A stretch of DNA of 9,043 bases from Actinobacteria bacterium RBG_16_64_13 (lineage in GTDB: Bacteria; Actinomycetota; Thermoleophilia; RBG-16-64-13): contig MELN01000022.1 of the NCBI GenBank assembly GCA_001768675.1, positions 40,478-49,520 on the forward strand. The letters are read 5' to 3'. Below are positions 7,690 through 9,043 of this stretch, piece by piece; positions within the stretch are counted from its first letter, which is position 1, and the number at the start of each line of letters is the position of its first letter. The notes beneath the pieces are model-generated. The model was not told the origin of the DNA, did not search any database, and worked only from the letters and a program-made list of their open reading frames with translations. The position numbers and the translations under genes are program-made.

Positions 7690-7800
7690 CGATGCGGTCG
7701 GTCGTATGCCACCCTTTTCGGCATTTCGCGAACGAGCCTTGAACCCCGAGACCGGTCCAGAGCAAGCCCGCCGCCGTGCCCGACCCCGAAGCTGTGCCTG

Positions 7801-7809
7801 TGGTAACCT
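7801..7809 (+). promoter_or_regulatory. Candidate extended -10 promoter element for rpsO
   Basis: TGG followed by TAACCT (7804-7809) fits an extended -10 element (TGn plus TAnnnT). No convincing -35 hexamer lies at the right distance. Transcription would begin near 7815-7818, at the foot of the first leader hairpin, giving a leader of about 120 nt. This is pattern matching only. Confidence 0.25.
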
Positions 7810-7818
7810 ACATCACCG

Positions 7819-7841
7819 CTCCGGGCGGTGTTTGCCCGGGG
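7819..7841 (+). promoter_or_regulatory. Stem-loop 1 in rpsO leader
   Basis: The arms CTCCGGGC (7819-7826) and GCCCGGGG (7834-7841) form an 8-bp stem with one T·G pair and a 7-nt loop (GGTGTTT). No T-run follows, so it is not a typical intrinsic terminator. Its position 95-118 nt before the rpsO start makes it a candidate leader element. Confidence 0.5.
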
Positions 7842-7843
7842 AA

Positions 7844-7864
7844 GGCGCCCGTGTGACGGGTGCC
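7844..7864 (+). promoter_or_regulatory. Stem-loop 2 in rpsO leader
   Basis: The arms GGCGCCCGT (7844-7852) and ACGGGTGCC (7856-7864) form a 9-bp stem with a single internal G·U pair and a 3-nt loop. It follows stem-loop 1 after only 2 nt, so the two helices could stack. S15 binds rRNA at a helix with a G·U/G-C motif, and rpsO leaders in several phyla mimic this; whether this helix does so is inference. Confidence 0.5.
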
Positions 7865-7923
7865 GGCATTGAAACCTGCATCTCGGCTCGGACCGCAGTG
7901 TCCCGGCTGGGAGCAAGGAGCCC

Positions 7924-7930
7924 AAGGAGG
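7924..7930 (+). promoter_or_regulatory. Shine-Dalgarno site of rpsO
   Basis: AAGGAGG lies 6 nt before ATG 7937, a near-ideal site. TGGG (7908-7911) can pair with CCCA (7921-7924), so a small weak helix could sit directly against it. Confidence 0.85.
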
Positions 7931-7936
7931 CCATGC

Positions 7937-8203
7937 ATGCTGAGCAAAGATCGCAAGACCGAGATCATCGACCGTTTCAAGAAGCACGACGTGGACACCG
8001 GATCGCCGGAGGTGCAGATAGGCATCCTGACCGAGCGGATCAACGTGCTCACGGAGCATCTCAAGACCCACTCCAAAGATCACCACTCGCGCCGGGGCCT
8101 GCTCAAGATGGTGGGACACCGGCGTAGGCTTCTCAACTACCTGCAGAAGCAAGACGTCGAACGGTATCGGACTGTGGTGAAGGATCTGGGTCTGCGCAGG
8201 TAG
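7937..8203 (+). CDS. rpsO: 30S ribosomal protein S15
   Basis: S15 is a primary 16S rRNA-binding protein that nucleates the 30S platform and forms a bridge to the 50S subunit. The product is 88 residues, the normal size, and is collinear with the family: IIDRFKKHDVDTGSPEVQIGILTERINVLTEHLKTH..., then DHHSRRGLLKMVGHRRRLLNYL and a C-terminal helix ending DLGLRR. The conserved rRNA-contact segment TGSPEVQI and the DHHSRRGL loop are intact. ATG 7937 is fixed by AAGGAGG upstream; the frame stays open further 5' (to 7568) but has no family homology there. It precedes pnp by 93 nt, the arrangement seen in most bacteria. Autoregulation through the 5' leader is plausible because that leader is highly structured. 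Confidence 0.98.
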   Translation: MLSKDRKTEIIDRFKKHDVDTGSPEVQIGILTERINVLTEHLKTHSKDHHSRRGLLKMVGHRRRLLNYLQKQDVERYRTVVKDLGLRR

Positions 8204-8263
8204 GCAAGCGGGAATCGGCGGAAAGAAGTGGCAGCGAAGTAGGCAATAGACGGAAAGGGAGGG

Positions 8264-8281
8264 CCCAGGAGAGGTCCTCGG
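8264..8281 (+). promoter_or_regulatory. Weak hairpin between rpsO and pnp
   Basis: CCCAGGA (8264-8270) can pair with TCCTCGG (8275-8281) around a GAGG loop, leaving one C·C mismatch. It sits just before the pnp Shine-Dalgarno GGGAG (8284-8288). In E. coli a hairpin in the rpsO-pnp spacer controls pnp through RNase III, but this helix is short and nothing shows it is equivalent. The rest of the spacer (8204-8263) is purine-rich with no other clear structure. Confidence 0.2.
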
Positions 8282-8296
8282 ACGGGAGACAAGACA

Positions 8297-9043
8297 GTGG
8301 CTAGCGGAGTGAGCAAGACAGAAGTAACGTTAGGCGACAAGAAGATCAGCTTTGAGACCGGTAGGTTGGCGAAGCAGGCGAGCGGAGCCGTTGTGGTTCG
8401 CTCGGGCGACACCATGGTACTTGTCACCGCAGTCGTGGCGAGCAACGAACGGAATGTGGATTTCTTTCCCCTCACCGTGGATGTGGAGGCGGGCATGTAC
8501 GCCGCCGGCAAGATCCCCGGGGGGTTCATCAAACGAGAGGGACGCGCCAGCGATCAGGCGATCCTGAACGCACGGCTCATCGATAGGCCCATCCGGCCTC
8601 TCTGGCCCAAGGGCTTCAACAAAGAGACGCACATCGTGGCCACGGTGCTCTCCGTGGACAAGACCAACCCCTACGATGTGTTGGCTATAGCGGGTGCGTC
8701 GGCGGCTCTGAGCATCTCTGAGGCCCCGTTCGCCGGTCCGGTGGGGGCGGTGCGGGTCGCCAAGGTCGATGGCTCCTGGGTAGTCAACCCCACCTACGAC
8801 GAGATCGACAGGAGCCCGGTGAATCTGGTGGTCGCCGGCACCGCGGAGGCCATCGGGATGGTCGAGGCCGGCTGCGAAGAGGTCGACGAGGGTGACATCG
8901 TGGCCGGGTTGGAAGTCGCCCATGAGGCCGTCAAGAAACAGGTAGAAGCCATCCGTGTCTGGGCGGCGGAGATCGGCGCGCCCAAGATGCAGTTCGTTGA
9001 GAAGCCCCCCGACCCAGTTCTGATGGACAAGGTCAGGGCTCGA
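8297..9043 (+). CDS. pnp: Polynucleotide phosphorylase, N-terminal part (3' end outside window)
   Basis: PNPase is a trimeric 3'-5' phosphorolytic exoribonuclease and a core RNA-turnover enzyme. The frame runs open from GTG 8297 through the last base, giving 249 residues. They cover the first RNase PH domain: ISFETGRLAKQASGAVVVRSGDTMVLVTAV, then FFPLTVDVEAGMYAAGKIPGGFIKREGRASDQAIL, LIDRPIRPLWPKGF, and NPYDVLAIAGASAALSIS. The start of the all-helical linker follows (MVEAGCEEV...AHEAVKKQVEAI). These blocks are diagnostic of PNPase and distinguish it from RNase PH. The start is GTG 8297, with GGGAG 8 nt upstream; GTG 8309 is a weaker alternative. The second RNase PH domain and the KH and S1 domains lie beyond the window. 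It follows rpsO and is probably cotranscribed with it. Confidence 0.97.
   Translation, partial: MASGVSKTEVTLGDKKISFETGRLAKQASGAVVVRSGDTMVLVTAVVASNERNVDFFPLTVDVEAGMYAAGKIPGGFIKREGRASDQAILNARLIDRPIRPLWPKGFNKETHIVATVLSVDKTNPYDVLAIAGASAALSISEAPFAGPVGAVRVAKVDGSWVVNPTYDEIDRSPVNLVVAGTAEAIGMVEAGCEEVDEGDIVAGLEVAHEAVKKQVEAIRVWAAEIGAPKMQFVEKPPDPVLMDKVRAR

Noticed and set aside
7019..7765. 248-codon - strand frame overlapping the membrane protein
   Set aside because: The product is Arg/Pro/Cys-rich and domain-less, while the 6421-7689 frame gives coherent membrane helices and a globular domain.
7819..7841. Intrinsic terminator
   Set aside because: The stem is strong but no T-run follows on either strand, and no gene ends just upstream on the + strand.
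7568..7936. In-frame 5' extension of rpsO from an upstream ATG
   Set aside because: S15 is normally 88-89 residues, ATG 7937 has an ideal AAGGAGG, and the extension has no family similarity.
1..9043. Mobile elements, CRISPR arrays, tRNA or rRNA genes, toxin-antitoxin or defence genes
   Set aside because: I saw no spaced direct repeats, transposase or integrase motifs, tRNA-like cloverleaf or defence domains; all spacers between genes are short apart from the 247-nt region before rpsO.

Overview
The window is GC-rich (about 63-65% by eye) and uses GTG starts freely. It carries the well-known bacterial cluster for translation initiation, ribosome maturation and RNA turnover. The order infB - ylxP (DUF503) - rbfA - nrnA - truB - ribF, then rpsO - pnp, matches the nusA-infB-rbfA-truB-ribF-rpsO-pnp neighbourhood of Gram-positive bacteria. 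The nrnA gene between rbfA and truB, the high GC and the protein flavour point to Actinomycetota, perhaps an early-branching lineage such as Coriobacteriia-like or Thermoleophilia-like. DUF503 in this position is also seen in Firmicutes. The lineage is an inference; no rRNA marker is present.

Layout: positions 1-1875 hold the 3' part of infB, whose 5' end lies outside the window. A DUF503/YlxP gene (about 1826-2176), rbfA (2163-2612), nrnA (2609-3607), truB (3638-4510), ribF (4513-5469) and a membrane-anchored polysaccharide deacetylase (5466-6392) follow on the + strand. Most junctions are a 4-nt stop/start overlap, a 14-nt overlap or a gap of 2-30 nt, so this is almost certainly one translationally coupled operon. 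A convergent gene on the - strand (6421-7689) then interrupts the cluster; it encodes a multi-pass membrane protein with a Ser/Thr/Pro-rich linker and a C-terminal domain resembling the PsbP-like fold. A 247-nt divergent region (7690-7936) precedes rpsO (7937-8203), and it contains two clear hairpins in what would be the rpsO leader. The start of pnp (8297 to the window end) closes the window.

The genes form a coherent set. IF2 drives subunit joining. RbfA matures the 30S 5' region of 16S rRNA, TruB modifies tRNA Psi55 and S15 nucleates the 30S platform. NrnA and PNPase degrade nano-RNAs and mRNA, and RibF makes FMN and FAD. The accessory parts are the deacetylase (cell-wall or exopolysaccharide modification) and the - strand membrane protein of unknown role.

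I see no mobile element, CRISPR array, tRNA or rRNA, and no convincing new system. The points most worth a second look are the absence of a normal start codon for ylxP, the structured rpsO leader, and the uncharacterised - strand membrane protein.
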